Source: CAYVOX01 sp964453035 (GTDB lineage Bacteria > Chloroflexota > Anaerolineae > Anaerolineales > Anaerolineaceae). Taken from it: 32,156 nucleotides of DNA. Location: the NCBI GenBank assembly GCA_964453035.1, contig CAYVOX010000021.1, positions 1 to 32,156 of the forward strand. The letters are read 5' to 3'. A program made the position numbers and the translations under genes. The notes under the pieces are model-generated. The model saw nothing but the letters and a program-made list of their open reading frames with translations. It was not told the origin of the DNA and did no database searches. Positions 23,464 through 31,514 of this stretch are shown here, piece by piece (positions within the stretch are counted from its first letter, which is position 1; every line of letters begins with the position of its first letter).

Positions 23464-24162
23464 ATGATTGAAGCCCTCACTGACTTCCCCTTTGCCCTTA
23501 ACCTGGGCGCGGTGCAGAAGCGCGCGCACGTGCGCCCTGATACCGAAGACGCCGAAGCCCTGGCGGAGCTGGTCGGGCGCGTGTTGAGCCTGGCGCGGCC
23601 CAAGGCGCTGTTCCGCGAGAGCTTTGTGGAGGCGCGCGGCGCGGACTGGGTGCGCATTGACGGGGTGACCTTCACCAGCCAGGCGCTGCGCTGGAACCTG
23701 GATAAAGCCGAGCGGGTTTTCCCATTCGCGGCGACGTGCGGGCACGAGGTGGATGCGGTGGCGCTGGTGCCGGGGGATATTTTGCAGCCCTTCTGGCTGG
23801 ATGTGATAAAAACCTTTCTGCTGGAAGCCGCCCGCCAGCATCTGGAAGCCGAGTTGAAACGCCGCTACCGACTGGAGAAATCCGCCGCGATGCACCCGGG
23901 CTCGGCGGATGTGGGGGTGTGGGCCATTGAGCAGCAGCGCGAGCTGTTCGCTGTGCTGGGCGGGGTGACGCCTTTCATCGGGGTGACGCTCTCCGAATCC
24001 TGCCTGATGCACCCGAATAAGTCCGTCTCGGGCATTCGCTTCCTGGCGGAGGCGAACTTCCGCAGCTGCCAGGTGTGCCGCCGCCAGAAGTGCCCTTCGC
24101 GGGCGGCGCCGTTTGATGAGCAGCTCTGGCAGCAAATCCGGGCGGGACAGAGGGGCGATTAA
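23464..24162 (+). CDS. Vitamin B12-dependent methionine synthase activation-domain-like protein
   Basis: 232 residues resembling the stand-alone relatives of the MetH activation (AdoMet-binding) domain: AATCGHEVDAVA, then AAMHPGSADVGVWAIEQQRELFAVLGG, then IGVTLSESCLMHPNKSVSGI. The C-terminus carries a C-x2-C-x4-C motif (Cys202, 205, 210; SCQVCRRQKCPSR) followed by AAPFDE, like the clustered Cys end of these corrinoid-reactivation-linked proteins. In other genomes they accompany corrinoid proteins, methyltransferases or RACo. No methionine synthase is in this window. AAGGA lies about 8 bases before the ATG at 23464. A role in reactivating a corrinoid enzyme is inference from family. Confidence 0.78.
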   Translation: MIEALTDFPFALNLGAVQKRAHVRPDTEDAEALAELVGRVLSLARPKALFRESFVEARGADWVRIDGVTFTSQALRWNLDKAERVFPFAATCGHEVDAVALVPGDILQPFWLDVIKTFLLEAARQHLEAELKRRYRLEKSAAMHPGSADVGVWAIEQQRELFAVLGGVTPFIGVTLSESCLMHPNKSVSGIRFLAEANFRSCQVCRRQKCPSRAAPFDEQLWQQIRAGQRGD

Positions 24163-24213
24163 GCTTAAAAAGATGTGACCTTAAATGTGACCCGGGGGAG
24201 GGGATGGATTGGC

Positions 24214-24219
24214 TATAAT
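24214..24219 (+). promoter_or_regulatory. -10 box of the DegV gene
   Basis: TATAAT within CTATAAT (24213-24219), predicted start near 24226, leader of about 53 bases before the ATG at 24279. No clear -35. Confidence 0.5.
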
Positions 24220-24278
24220 GCCATTAATCAAGCTCCCGGCTTACGGGGGAAGATATCCTTATCTTACAGGACTCAATA

Positions 24279-25142
24279 ATGCAAATTGTGACAGATCGGG
24301 CGTGCGACCTGAGCGCGGCTCAGTTAGAGGGGTTGAATATCCACTATATTCCCATGTTGATGACCCTGGATGGAAAAACCTACTCCAGCGGCGTGGATAT
24401 TTCCGCTGACGAATTTTATGACCTCATCCAGACCACCGAGGGGCTGCCCATCACTTCGCAGCCTTCGCCGGGGGTTTTTGCTGAGATTTATCGCGAGCTT
24501 GCCAAAACAGACCCGGAGATTTTATCCATTCACGTCTCATCCGGGCTGAGCGGCACGTATGAATCCGCCGTGCAGGGTGCAAAGATGGTGCCGGAGGCGC
24601 GCGTGACGGTTTGGGATTCGCAAACCCTTTCCGCACCGGAGGGCTGGCAGGTGGAGGCGGCGGCTCGCGCGCTCAAAGCTGGTATAGCGCTGGATAAGGT
24701 TCTGGCGCTGCTCGAGCGCATCCGCAAATCCGCCGAGGGGATGTACACGCTCAATTCGCTCAAGTACCTGATTGCGGGCGGGCGCATCAGCCACCTCAAA
24801 GGCCTGATGGCTTCGCTGCTGCAAATTCGTCCGATTATTGCGGTGTCTAAAGAGACTGGTAAATACTACACGCTCACCCAGGAGCGCACCTTCAAGCGCG
24901 CCATCCAGAAGCTGCCCGAGGATATGCTGCGATTCTTCCCGGAAGGCAGCACGCTGCGTGTGCAACTGCTGCACGGCAAGAATCCCGAGGCGCTGCCCGC
25001 GCTGCGTGAAGCGGTGGAGAGGCACTTCAAGTGCCAGTGGCTGCCGACGGTGACCGTGGCGCCTATCCTGGGGGCGCACACGGGACCTTCGCTGATTGGC
25101 ATGTGCGCCGCGCCAGCCGAATTGTTTGAAGGGTTGGGTTAA
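24279..25142 (+). CDS. DegV family fatty-acid-binding protein
   Basis: 287 residues with the DegV signatures: N-terminal VTDRACDLS, the fatty-acid pocket TSQPSPG (with Ser/Thr for the carboxylate), IHVSSGLSGTYESA, YLIAGGRISHLKG, and C-terminal GAHTGPSLIG. DegV/FakB proteins bind a fatty acid and present it to a fatty acid kinase (FakA) for phosphorylation and use in phospholipid synthesis. No FakA gene is in the window. AGGA lies about 9 bases before the ATG. It converges on the DMT transporter gene. Confidence 0.93.
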   Translation: MQIVTDRACDLSAAQLEGLNIHYIPMLMTLDGKTYSSGVDISADEFYDLIQTTEGLPITSQPSPGVFAEIYRELAKTDPEILSIHVSSGLSGTYESAVQGAKMVPEARVTVWDSQTLSAPEGWQVEAAARALKAGIALDKVLALLERIRKSAEGMYTLNSLKYLIAGGRISHLKGLMASLLQIRPIIAVSKETGKYYTLTQERTFKRAIQKLPEDMLRFFPEGSTLRVQLLHGKNPEALPALREAVERHFKCQWLPTVTVAPILGAHTGPSLIGMCAAPAELFEGLG

Positions 25143-25215
25143 TCAGCCGCTTCTGAAGCTGCTTTGCCTTTCAAAGGGGCACACCTCCCGGGCCGAACCA
25201 GGCGCAAGGGGGTAC

Positions 25216-26097
25216 TTAACGCTGCACGAGGAACACGCCCAGTAGAATCACTGCCCCGCCCGCCAGCGAAGCCCAGGTGATTGGTTCGCCGAGCATCAGC
25301 GCCGCCACCACCACGGTGACGAGCGGCTCCAGGTAGATGAAAGCGCCCACCTGCGTGGCAGGCAGCACCGCCAGAGCGTCGTACCAGAAGATGTAGGCCA
25401 CGCCCGAGCAAATCACCCCCAGGAAGAGCACCGCCAGCCAGCCTGAAAGATCGAGAGCCGCCGCCTGAGGCAGGCCGCCGCCCGCGAAGAAGAGCGGGTT
25501 GCTGAGCAGCCAGCCCGCCAGCATCACCCACAGCATCATCCAGGCGGGGGGGTGCTGGTTGAGCCCACGCCGCGAAAGCACGGAAAACACCGCCCAGTTG
25601 GGCGCGCTGATGAGGATGAGCAGGTCGCCAGGAGTGCCAAAACCGCCGTTAAAGATGCCACCCAGGTTGCCGTTTGAAACAATCAGCAGCACGCCACCAG
25701 CCGCCAGCCCAATTCCCAGCGACTTAACCCAGCCGAGCTTTTCCTTCAACACCAGCCAGCCGAGCAGGGCGGTAAAAACCGGGATGGTGGCAACGATCCA
25801 GGCGGTGGTGGAGGCCTGGGCGGTGACCAGCCCGTAGGCCTGCAGCGCCTGGTGGAAGGTGATTCCCAGGAAGCCGAGCAGGGTGAAGTAACCCAGGTGG
25901 CCCGCGGCGGGCAGGCGCGCCTGTCGGCGCTGCAACACCACCAGCGCCAGGATGAGCACGCCGATACCAAAGCGCAGCCAGATGAGGGTGATTGGGGTGA
26001 CCTGCTCGATGGCAATTTTGGTGGCGATGAAGGATCCACCCCACATGATGACGGTGAAAAGCACCTTGATAATGGCGACGGTACGCGGGTTGGACAT
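25216..26097 (-). CDS. EamA/DMT family transporter
   Basis: 293 residues with ten hydrophobic segments in two EamA repeats: VLFTVIMWGGSFIATKIAIE at the start, QALQAYGLVTAQASTTAWIVATIPVFTALLGWLVLKE closing the first repeat, and VAYIFWYDALAVLPATQVGAFIYLEPLVTVVVAALMLGEPITWASL closing the second. Drug/metabolite transporters of this type export amino acids or metabolites; the substrate is unknown. The start at 26097 (MSNPRT) is the family-like N-terminus; the frame runs on upstream to 26304 through a region that holds the promoter of the next gene. A minus-strand TAAAAT at 26113-26108 sits about 11 bases before this ATG and no ribosome site is seen, so its mRNA may be almost leaderless. Confidence 0.88.
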   Translation of the reverse strand: MSNPRTVAIIKVLFTVIMWGGSFIATKIAIEQVTPITLIWLRFGIGVLILALVVLQRRQARLPAAGHLGYFTLLGFLGITFHQALQAYGLVTAQASTTAWIVATIPVFTALLGWLVLKEKLGWVKSLGIGLAAGGVLLIVSNGNLGGIFNGGFGTPGDLLILISAPNWAVFSVLSRRGLNQHPPAWMMLWVMLAGWLLSNPLFFAGGGLPQAAALDLSGWLAVLFLGVICSGVAYIFWYDALAVLPATQVGAFIYLEPLVTVVVAALMLGEPITWASLAGGAVILLGVFLVQR

Positions 26098-26144
26098 AAT
26101 GAGATCTATTTTACCGCGTGGCGGCTGTTTTGGCGAAACCACAC

Positions 26145-26150
26145 TATAAT
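26145..26150 (+). promoter_or_regulatory. -10 box of the small membrane protein pair
   Basis: TATAAT within CTATAAT (26144-26150), predicted start near 26157, 36 bases before the ATG at 26193. It lies in the divergent region shared with the DMT gene. No clear -35. Confidence 0.5.
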
Positions 26151-26192
26151 GGATGTGAAAAATAAAGCTGGTCCGCTGCGTGGAGGGTGACG

Positions 26193-26603
26193 ATGGTTCG
26201 AAAAGGCTGCCTGTGGGGGACGATTGCGATTTTTGTGGTGAGCATGCTGGTTCTGGCGCTGCCGCTAGCAGCCCTGGCTGCGCTTTCAGCGCCGCTGCAC
26301 ACACCGCAGCTCATCGGGCAGGTGGTTTGCCCGCAGGGGAGCCAGGTGGAACTGAACTGGGTGGCTTCCAACCCGGAGAACTTGAACGAAAAAACTGCTA
26401 AAGTGGAGTGCGTGGATGCGGAGGGCAACCGCTCGCCGGCGGCTGAATTGGATGGGCAGACCTTCCCGAGAGCGGTGCTGCTGTATTACCCGGTTTGCCT
26501 GCTACCGCTGCTGCTGGGCGGGGGAGTGTTTGGCCTGGCGCTCTTTTTACTCGTCCACAAGATTCGCAATGAGAACCATGAGACGGGCAGTTTTGCATCA
26601 TGA
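26193..26603 (+). CDS. Small two-span membrane protein with CPxG segment (first of a pair)
   Basis: 136 residues: span one (about 9-33, after a basic MVRKG start), an extracytoplasmic-type segment of about 55 residues with VVCPQGSQVELNWVASNPENL and a second Cys in KVECVDAEGNRSPAAEL, then a second span (about 93-120) and a charged tail HKIRNENHETG. No family recognised. GGAGGG lies 5 bases ahead of the ATG at 26193; the GTG at 26187 is an alternative. The next gene, 20 bases downstream, has the same layout and a matching CPPG segment, so the two look like an ancient duplication. Confidence 0.65.
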   Translation: MVRKGCLWGTIAIFVVSMLVLALPLAALAALSAPLHTPQLIGQVVCPQGSQVELNWVASNPENLNEKTAKVECVDAEGNRSPAAELDGQTFPRAVLLYYPVCLLPLLLGGGVFGLALFLLVHKIRNENHETGSFAS

Positions 26604-26623
26604 GCGCGGGAGGAAGGTGAACG

Positions 26624-26953
26624 ATGGACGGCGGAACGCTGCTGCTGGTGATTGGGGTGGCGCTGTGGCTGGGGTTGATGGTGATGACAGGGCTGATCCC
26701 TTTCAAGCCGGGAGTGCTGCGCATCACGCGCTTTGCGGTGTGCCCGCCGGGAGTGGAATTGCAGGTGAGAAAGTATGTCCATTCCTACCACTACCCGGGG
26801 CAAGGCGCGCTGGATGTGTTTTACCTGGACCGTAACCAGCAGCGCCACGATGTAAAAATCCGCGCTTTGCTGGTATTCTGGGGGATGTGCAGCTTTCCGG
26901 CGCTGCCGGTTGCTTACGGGGTGATCCTGGCGTTGCGACAGCTGGCTGGATAA
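26624..26953 (+). CDS. Small two-span membrane protein with CPPG segment (second of a pair)
   Basis: 109 residues: span one (about 3-25), then ITRFAVCPPGVELQVRKY..., a beta-type segment with GALDVFYLDRNQQRHDVKIRALL, and a second span (about 80-103). The order span, CP(P/Q)G, beta segment with a DAEG/DRNQ turn, span is shared with the preceding gene. It has no charged C-terminal tail and its second Cys (MCSF) falls inside the second span. AGGAAGG lies upstream of the ATG. No family recognised. Function unknown; co-transcribed with its neighbour. Confidence 0.65.
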   Translation: MDGGTLLLVIGVALWLGLMVMTGLIPFKPGVLRITRFAVCPPGVELQVRKYVHSYHYPGQGALDVFYLDRNQQRHDVKIRALLVFWGMCSFPALPVAYGVILALRQLAG

Positions 26954-26997
26954 ACCGGGCATAAGGCAGGTGTAACCCTCAACGCGCGGTTTTCTGG

Positions 26998-27003
26998 TAT
27001 GAT
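26998..27003 (+). promoter_or_regulatory. Extended -10 promoter of rarD
   Basis: TGGTATGAT (26995-27003), the same extended -10 nonamer as before the MetH-activation-like gene. Predicted start near 27010, giving a leader of about 32 bases with a GAAAGC-TGC-GCTTTC hairpin but no ribosome-binding sequence. Confidence 0.5.
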
Positions 27004-27041
27004 TGCGCATTACATTCTGCTCAGAAAGCTGCGCTTTCCCT

Positions 27042-27914
27042 ATGAATAAAGGCGTGTTGTACGCGATTGGCGCGTACTCCCTGTGGGGTTTTTTCCCCAT
27101 CTACCTCAAGACCCTTTCAGCCGTACCTGCTTTTCAAATCACAGCTCACCGCGTGGTGTGGTCGTTTGCGCTGCTCACGATCATCCTGCTGGCGCGGCGC
27201 GAGGTGGGCAAGCTGCTGGCTGCGCTCAGCCCGCGACTGCTGCTGATTTACCTGGCGGCGGGCGCGCTGCTGGCGGTGAACTGGCTGGTGTTTGTGTGGG
27301 CGGTGGTGAGCGGTTATGTAGTGGAGGCCAGCCTGGGTTATTTTATCAACCCGCTGGTCAGCGTGCTGCTGGGGATGGTGTTTCTCAGGGAGAGGCTGCG
27401 CGCCTGGCAGTGGGTTCCGGTGGGACTGGCGGCGGCGGGCGTGCTGTGGCTGACGCTGAGCCTGGGGGTGCCGCCGTGGATTGCGCTGGCGCTGGCAACT
27501 TCCTTTGGCCTGTACGGGCTGGTGAAAAAAGTGGCTCCGCTGGGTTCGTTGTTTGGCTTAATGGTGGAAACCGCGCTGATCTTTTTGCCGGCGCTTAGCT
27601 TTTTGCTGCTGCAGGAGGACGCAGGGGTGGGGGCGTTTGGGCATATCGGGGGGCTTTCGGACGTGCTGCTGGCCCTTACCGGCGCGGTGACGGTGGCTCC
27701 GCTGCTGCTGTTCTCGGCGGGGGTGCGGCTGATTCCGCTCTCGACGATGGGATTGCTGCAGTACATTTCCCCCAGTATGCAATTTCTTTCGGGTGTTTTT
27801 CTGTTCGGCGAGTCGTTCACCCTGGCGCGCGGGGTGGGATTTGGGCTGGTGTGGCTGGCGCTGGTGGCCTTTTCGGTGGAGAATTACCTGCACCGGCGCA
27901 GGGTGGCGGGGTGA
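27042..27914 (+). CDS. rarD: RarD family EamA transporter
   Basis: 290 residues, ten hydrophobic segments. The start MNKGVLYAIGAYSLWGFFPIYLK is the RarD signature, followed by HRVVWSF, VNWLVFVWAV, EASLGYFINPL and VLFLRERL-like stretches (GMVFLRERLRAWQW), and SMGLLQYISPSMQFL... near the C-terminus. RarD is a DMT-superfamily permease (chloramphenicol-sensitive protein) of unknown natural substrate. The ATG at 27042 is fixed by the family N-terminus; there is no ribosome site, and the leader has a small hairpin just before the ATG. Confidence 0.9.
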   Translation: MNKGVLYAIGAYSLWGFFPIYLKTLSAVPAFQITAHRVVWSFALLTIILLARREVGKLLAALSPRLLLIYLAAGALLAVNWLVFVWAVVSGYVVEASLGYFINPLVSVLLGMVFLRERLRAWQWVPVGLAAAGVLWLTLSLGVPPWIALALATSFGLYGLVKKVAPLGSLFGLMVETALIFLPALSFLLLQEDAGVGAFGHIGGLSDVLLALTGAVTVAPLLLFSAGVRLIPLSTMGLLQYISPSMQFLSGVFLFGESFTLARGVGFGLVWLALVAFSVENYLHRRRVAG

Positions 27915-27986
27915 TGGGGATTATCGTGTCGGTTGGGTAAAAGGGGCGCGGAGTAAGGTTTTAATAGAACGAACGAGGTAAGTCGC

Positions 27987-28191
27987 GGCGCATGCAAAGG
28001 GCGCATGCAAAGGGCGCATGCAAAGGGCGCATGCNNNNNNNNNNNNNNNNNNNNNNNNNNNNNNNNNNNNNNNNNNNNNNNNNNNNNNNNNNNNNNNNNN
28101 NNNNNNNNNNNNNNNNNNNNNNNNNNNNNNNNNNGGCGCATGCAAAGGGCGCATGCAAAGGGCGCATGCAAAGGGCGCATGCCATGCGCCC
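27987..28191. repeat. 13-bp tandem repeat array interrupted by a gap, ending in a palindrome
   Basis: Unit GGCGCATGCAAAG. Three full copies plus a partial copy lie on the left (27987-28034), then 100 N, then three full copies plus a partial copy (28135-28182). The array ends in a 9-bp palindrome, GGGCGCATG (28173-28181) and CATGCGCCC (28183-28191). All visible copies are identical, each containing GCATGC. The period is not a multiple of three, so frames that run through it are artefacts. The true copy number is hidden by the gap. Confidence 0.9.
28035..28134. other. Assembly gap (100 N) inside the repeat array
   Basis: Exactly 100 N flanked on both sides by the same 13-bp repeat; the assembler most likely could not resolve the array length. 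Confidence 0.98.
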
Positions 28192-28220
28192 CTGCTACAG
28201 GATATAAGGCATGCCGGGGG

Positions 28221-29438
28221 TCAGGGGGATGGAACAGGACGTTTTTTGAGCGTTTCTGCGACGAACAGGGCGAAGATGAGCGCGGCAGTGATGCCAGCCA
28301 GCGAGATAATCCACGAAGTGGTTGAAAGCGGCAGCGATTGCGCCAGCCCACCGGCTGCCAGCGGGCCGCTGGTGGCGCCCACGTCGCCAATCAACGTCCA
28401 GGCGCCCAGGAACTCACTGCGCCCGGTTTTGGGAGCCAGGTCTGCACCGAGGGTGAGCATGGCGCCGGAGCCAAAGCCGTTGCCAAAGCCCGCCAGCATG
28501 CCCGCCACCAGCAGCGTGCTAAAACTGGTGGCAAACGGCACCAGCGCCAGGCCTGAGGCAATCAGCAGGCAACTGGCGATGATGGCGCGCTTGCGTCCCC
28601 AGCGGTCCATAATCATGCCGGCAGGGTAGAAGAGGAGCATATCCACGGCGGAAGAGAGGCTCATCACCCAGCCCACGGTTTGCACATCCATGTCGAGGAT
28701 GTTGGCGGCGTAGAGCGGGATGATGACCTGCGGACCGGAGCGGATGATTTGCATGAAGAGGAAGCCCACGCCCGCGGGAAGGAGAACTTTTTTCTGGCTT
28801 GCGACCACCGAGATGAAGAATTTGAGCGGTGAAAGCTCCATCTCTTCACGGCTGCGGCGGGGCACTTCAAGGCGGGGGAGGTAATTGAGCACAATCAGCA
28901 GGGCGAGGCCGCACACTACCCCGAAGACCAGGAACGAGGCCTGATAGCCGAAGATGACCGCCACCGTCCCACCGACCACCGGACCCAGCATGCGCCCCAT
29001 GCGGAAAAATCCGCCAAAGAGCGAGGTGATACGCCCGCGCTGCAGAGGGGGAGCCATTTCCGCGAGGTAGTAATGCCGCGAGACGGAGAAGAGCGAGGTG
29101 CCCACGCCCGCCACCATGCGCAGGATGACAATCATGGTGAGGGTTTGCGCGAAGAAGATGCAGGCGGTGGAAAGGCCCGTAAGGCTGAGGCCGAGCACCA
29201 TGGCGCCCTTCTGCCCGATGCGGCGCATGAGCATGCCGGCGGGCAGGTCGGCGAGCATCATGCCGATGGTTTCTCCAGCCAGCACCACCCCCACCAGGGC
29301 GTAGCTGGCATCCAGGCTCTGCGCATAGAGCGGCAGCACCGGTATCAGCAGGCTGTGCGAGAAAGAAAAGAGGAAAGCCGGAAGATAGAGGGGGATGAAT
29401 AATCCCAGGGAGTTGCGTAAGCGCTGAATCAACGTCAT
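28221..29438 (-). CDS. MFS transporter
   Basis: 405 residues, twelve hydrophobic segments. It has the MFS loop 2-3 motif, here DLPAGMLMRRIGQKGAM, the motif-C-like stretch GRMLGPVVGGTVAVIFGYQ in span 5, and the second-half loop AGMIMDRWGRKRAIIAS. The pattern is that of drug or sugar-phosphate exporters; the substrate is unknown. The start is uncertain: MTLIQRL begins at 29438, but a minus-strand TATAAT lies at 29447-29442, so a transcript from it would begin near 29435. The frame extends to a TTG at 29465, and a second box (TACAAT, 29480-29475) could serve that start. Confidence 0.87.
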   Translation of the reverse strand: MTLIQRLRNSLGLFIPLYLPAFLFSFSHSLLIPVLPLYAQSLDASYALVGVVLAGETIGMMLADLPAGMLMRRIGQKGAMVLGLSLTGLSTACIFFAQTLTMIVILRMVAGVGTSLFSVSRHYYLAEMAPPLQRGRITSLFGGFFRMGRMLGPVVGGTVAVIFGYQASFLVFGVVCGLALLIVLNYLPRLEVPRRSREEMELSPLKFFISVVASQKKVLLPAGVGFLFMQIIRSGPQVIIPLYAANILDMDVQTVGWVMSLSSAVDMLLFYPAGMIMDRWGRKRAIIASCLLIASGLALVPFATSFSTLLVAGMLAGFGNGFGSGAMLTLGADLAPKTGRSEFLGAWTLIGDVGATSGPLAAGGLAQSLPLSTTSWIISLAGITAALIFALFVAETLKKRPVPSP

Positions 29439-29510
29439 CCGATTATATCTTAAAGGGGCGAGCAAGGATTGGGGCTATTGTACTGCGTTTTGCGAGGTTG
29501 GGTTGATCCT

Positions 29511-29516
29511 TATGAT
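29511..29516 (+). promoter_or_regulatory. Possible -10 box of the GNAT gene
   Basis: TATGAT, predicted start near 29523, 15 bases before the ATG at 29538. Upstream T-rich TTTTGC at 29488-29493 is 17 bases away but a poor -35. Confidence 0.35.
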
Positions 29517-29537
29517 AAGATTAATCGCGGAGGCGGC

Positions 29538-30353
29538 ATGTTCATCGAAAATCCGGTTCAATATCCTGCCCTGCGCGGGCTTTTTAGCGGCTTACGCCAT
29601 CACCTGGCGGTGGAGGCGGTTCTGACGGGCGAGGTTCAGGCGGGAATTCTTGTGGATGACCCGCGCCAGCCGCGGATAGGGCTGATGCGCTTGCGGCAGA
29701 GGTGTTATGTTGCCGGGGATGCCGCTGATGCGGGGACGGTGGATACCCTGCGCGCCTGGCTGGTGGAAGAAACCATCCCGCGGATGAAGGCCGAGGGGTA
29801 TGAAGTGACCGGGGTGAATTTTTCTCCGGTGACGTGGGAACAGCAGATTGAAGCGTTCTTTACCCCGGAGCGGGTGAAAGCGGTGCAGCGCCAGCATTAC
29901 TTGCTGGATTTGCGGGCCGCAAAAGCGCTTGCATTGGGGTTGCCGCCCGGTTTTGCGCTTCGGTTGGCGGATAAAGCCTTGCTGGAGGACGCGCGCCTGC
30001 AGGATCTGGACGACCTGCGCGAAGAAATGTGCTCCGAGCGCGCCTCGGTGGCGGAGTTTTTGCAGAAAAGTTTTGGCATCGTGGCCCTGCACGGGCAGAC
30101 GCTGGCGGGCTGGTGTCTTTCGGAATACAACTGCGGCGAGCGCTGCGAGGTGGGGATTGGCACGCAGGAGCCTTACCGCCGCCAGGGAATAGCCTCCGCG
30201 ATGGGCGCTGCGTTTTTGCGCGAGGCGCACCGGCGCGGCATCTGGCAGGTGGGGTGGGATTGTTTTGCCAGCAACCAACCTTCCGTGGCGACGGCGCTGC
30301 GGTTGGGGTTTGAAAAAACCACCGATTACCCGGCCTGCCTGGTGTGGTTTTAG
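29538..30353 (+). CDS. GNAT family acetyltransferase, two-part
   Basis: 271 residues. The C-terminal half (about 120-271) has the GNAT core: GIVALHGQTLAGWCLSEY, CEVGIGTQEPYRRQGIASAMGAAFL (acetyl-CoA loop YRRQGIAS) and NQPSVATALRLGFEKTTDY. The N-terminal half (about 1-115) does not show the acetyl-CoA loop and may be a degenerate copy or a binding part, as in the GNAT_acetyltran (PF12746-like) group. The first Met has GGAGG (29529-29533) 4 bases ahead. Substrate unknown. Its stop lies 12 bases from the stop of the convergent PAP2 gene. Confidence 0.8.
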   Translation: MFIENPVQYPALRGLFSGLRHHLAVEAVLTGEVQAGILVDDPRQPRIGLMRLRQRCYVAGDAADAGTVDTLRAWLVEETIPRMKAEGYEVTGVNFSPVTWEQQIEAFFTPERVKAVQRQHYLLDLRAAKALALGLPPGFALRLADKALLEDARLQDLDDLREEMCSERASVAEFLQKSFGIVALHGQTLAGWCLSEYNCGERCEVGIGTQEPYRRQGIASAMGAAFLREAHRRGIWQVGWDCFASNQPSVATALRLGFEKTTDYPACLVWF

Positions 30354-30365
30354 CGGGGGCTGCCT

Positions 30366-31364
30366 TTAGCCTGTGGGGGCACCACGTTTAGCCCAGCCGA
30401 GGCGAATGAACAGGAGCGGGGCGAGCGCCGAGATCCACAACCCGATGAGGGCGTAGCGGAAGTAGCGCAGGGCAAAACTGACCGGATCCAGACCGCGCGG
30501 GAAAACCTGCCCCAGCCCAAACCAGAGCAGCAGCACGCCCGCTAACCCCAGCAGGTAGCGCAGCAGCAGCTGCAGCGGGGTACCTTTGGTTTGCAGTCCG
30601 CCGCGCCGGAAGAGCCAGGCCGCGCCGCCCAGCAAGCCCAGCCAGGTGCCCGCCAGGGTGAAGGGACCATCGAGGCCGTAGGGGGCAATTTCAACGCCGG
30701 TCCTGGCGAAGGCCATCTGCGACCAGGCTGTGGGTACGGGAACGCCAGCCTGCAGCAGGGTGTAGCCCAGCAGCAGTGCCAGCATCAGCAGCGAGGAGAG
30801 CAAAGCCAGCGCCAGCAGCATGGCGAGCGAAAAGCGGGAAAGCCAGGCGGTGAGGGGCTTTTCGAGGCGCAGCACGGCCCACACCAACAGCCCGCCCAGC
30901 ACCCAACCGAGCAGCACATCGGTGGCGAAATGCACGCCCAGGTAAAGGCGCGAGAGGCCAATCAGGATGAGCAGGGCGATGAGCGCCCATTTGAGGGCGG
31001 GCTTGCGAGCAAAAGCAGCCAGCAGCCCCCAGACCGAGGCGGCGTTCTGGGCGTGCCCGGAGGGCAATCCGAAGCTGGTTTCGGCGGCATAGGCGGTGAC
31101 GCGCTCATCCACCCAGTAGGGGCGGGCGGCGTGGAAGGTGAGTTTGAAAAAGGAATTGAGCCCGTTGCTGAGCAGCAAGATGACGCCCACGCGCAGTCCC
31201 AGGCGGGCATCAATGCACCAGTAGAGGGCGGGAAGGATGAAGTAATAGAAATTATCGGTGCCCATGAAGGACAGGGCCTGCATGGGGGCCAGCAGCCAGC
31301 CGCCCAGGCTTTGCGCCAGAATATTGATGATGATTTCCAGTTGGTGCAGGGGATCGAGTGCCAT
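30366..31364 (-). CDS. PAP2 family membrane phosphatase
   Basis: 332 residues, about eight to nine spans. All three phosphatase signatures are present: KLTFHAARP (C1, Lys and Arg-Pro), PSGHA (C2, catalytic His) and SRLYLGVHFATDVLLG (C3, Arg, nucleophile His, Asp). Members act on lipid phosphates such as undecaprenyl pyrophosphate or phosphatidate on the outer side of the membrane. The C-terminal third (about 210-332) is a further membrane domain beyond the core, which makes the protein longer than a minimal PAP2 enzyme. GGAG stands 6 bases ahead of the ATG, and a minus-strand TAGAAT (31405-31400) is a plausible -10. Confidence 0.9.
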   Translation of the reverse strand: MALDPLHQLEIIINILAQSLGGWLLAPMQALSFMGTDNFYYFILPALYWCIDARLGLRVGVILLLSNGLNSFFKLTFHAARPYWVDERVTAYAAETSFGLPSGHAQNAASVWGLLAAFARKPALKWALIALLILIGLSRLYLGVHFATDVLLGWVLGGLLVWAVLRLEKPLTAWLSRFSLAMLLALALLSSLLMLALLLGYTLLQAGVPVPTAWSQMAFARTGVEIAPYGLDGPFTLAGTWLGLLGGAAWLFRRGGLQTKGTPLQLLLRYLLGLAGVLLLWFGLGQVFPRGLDPVSFALRYFRYALIGLWISALAPLLFIRLGWAKRGAPTG

Positions 31365-31514
31365 GGTCGTCTCCGGGGGTGAGGATGATGCGTAACATAA
31401 TTCTACACGCTCCGGGCAGAAGCGTGAGGGATTTGAGAGCGGGTTGTGGGGGGATGAAAGGCGGTATTCGTCTTTTGCTCTCGCGTGCGTCCTGTGCGAT
31501 ATCCCCGGGCAGAG

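Noticed and set aside
27987..28191. CRISPR array
   Set aside because: Repeats are 13 bp and directly contiguous, with no spacers and no cas genes nearby.
27884..28629. Several open frames through the 13-bp repeat and N run
   Set aside because: The repeat has no stops in several frames and Ns are read as X; translations such as MQRAHAKGACKGR are periodic artefacts.
30591..31382. A 263-codon plus-strand frame opposite the PAP2 gene
   Set aside because: Gln/Gly/Glu-rich low-complexity shadow; the minus strand has all three phosphatase motifs.
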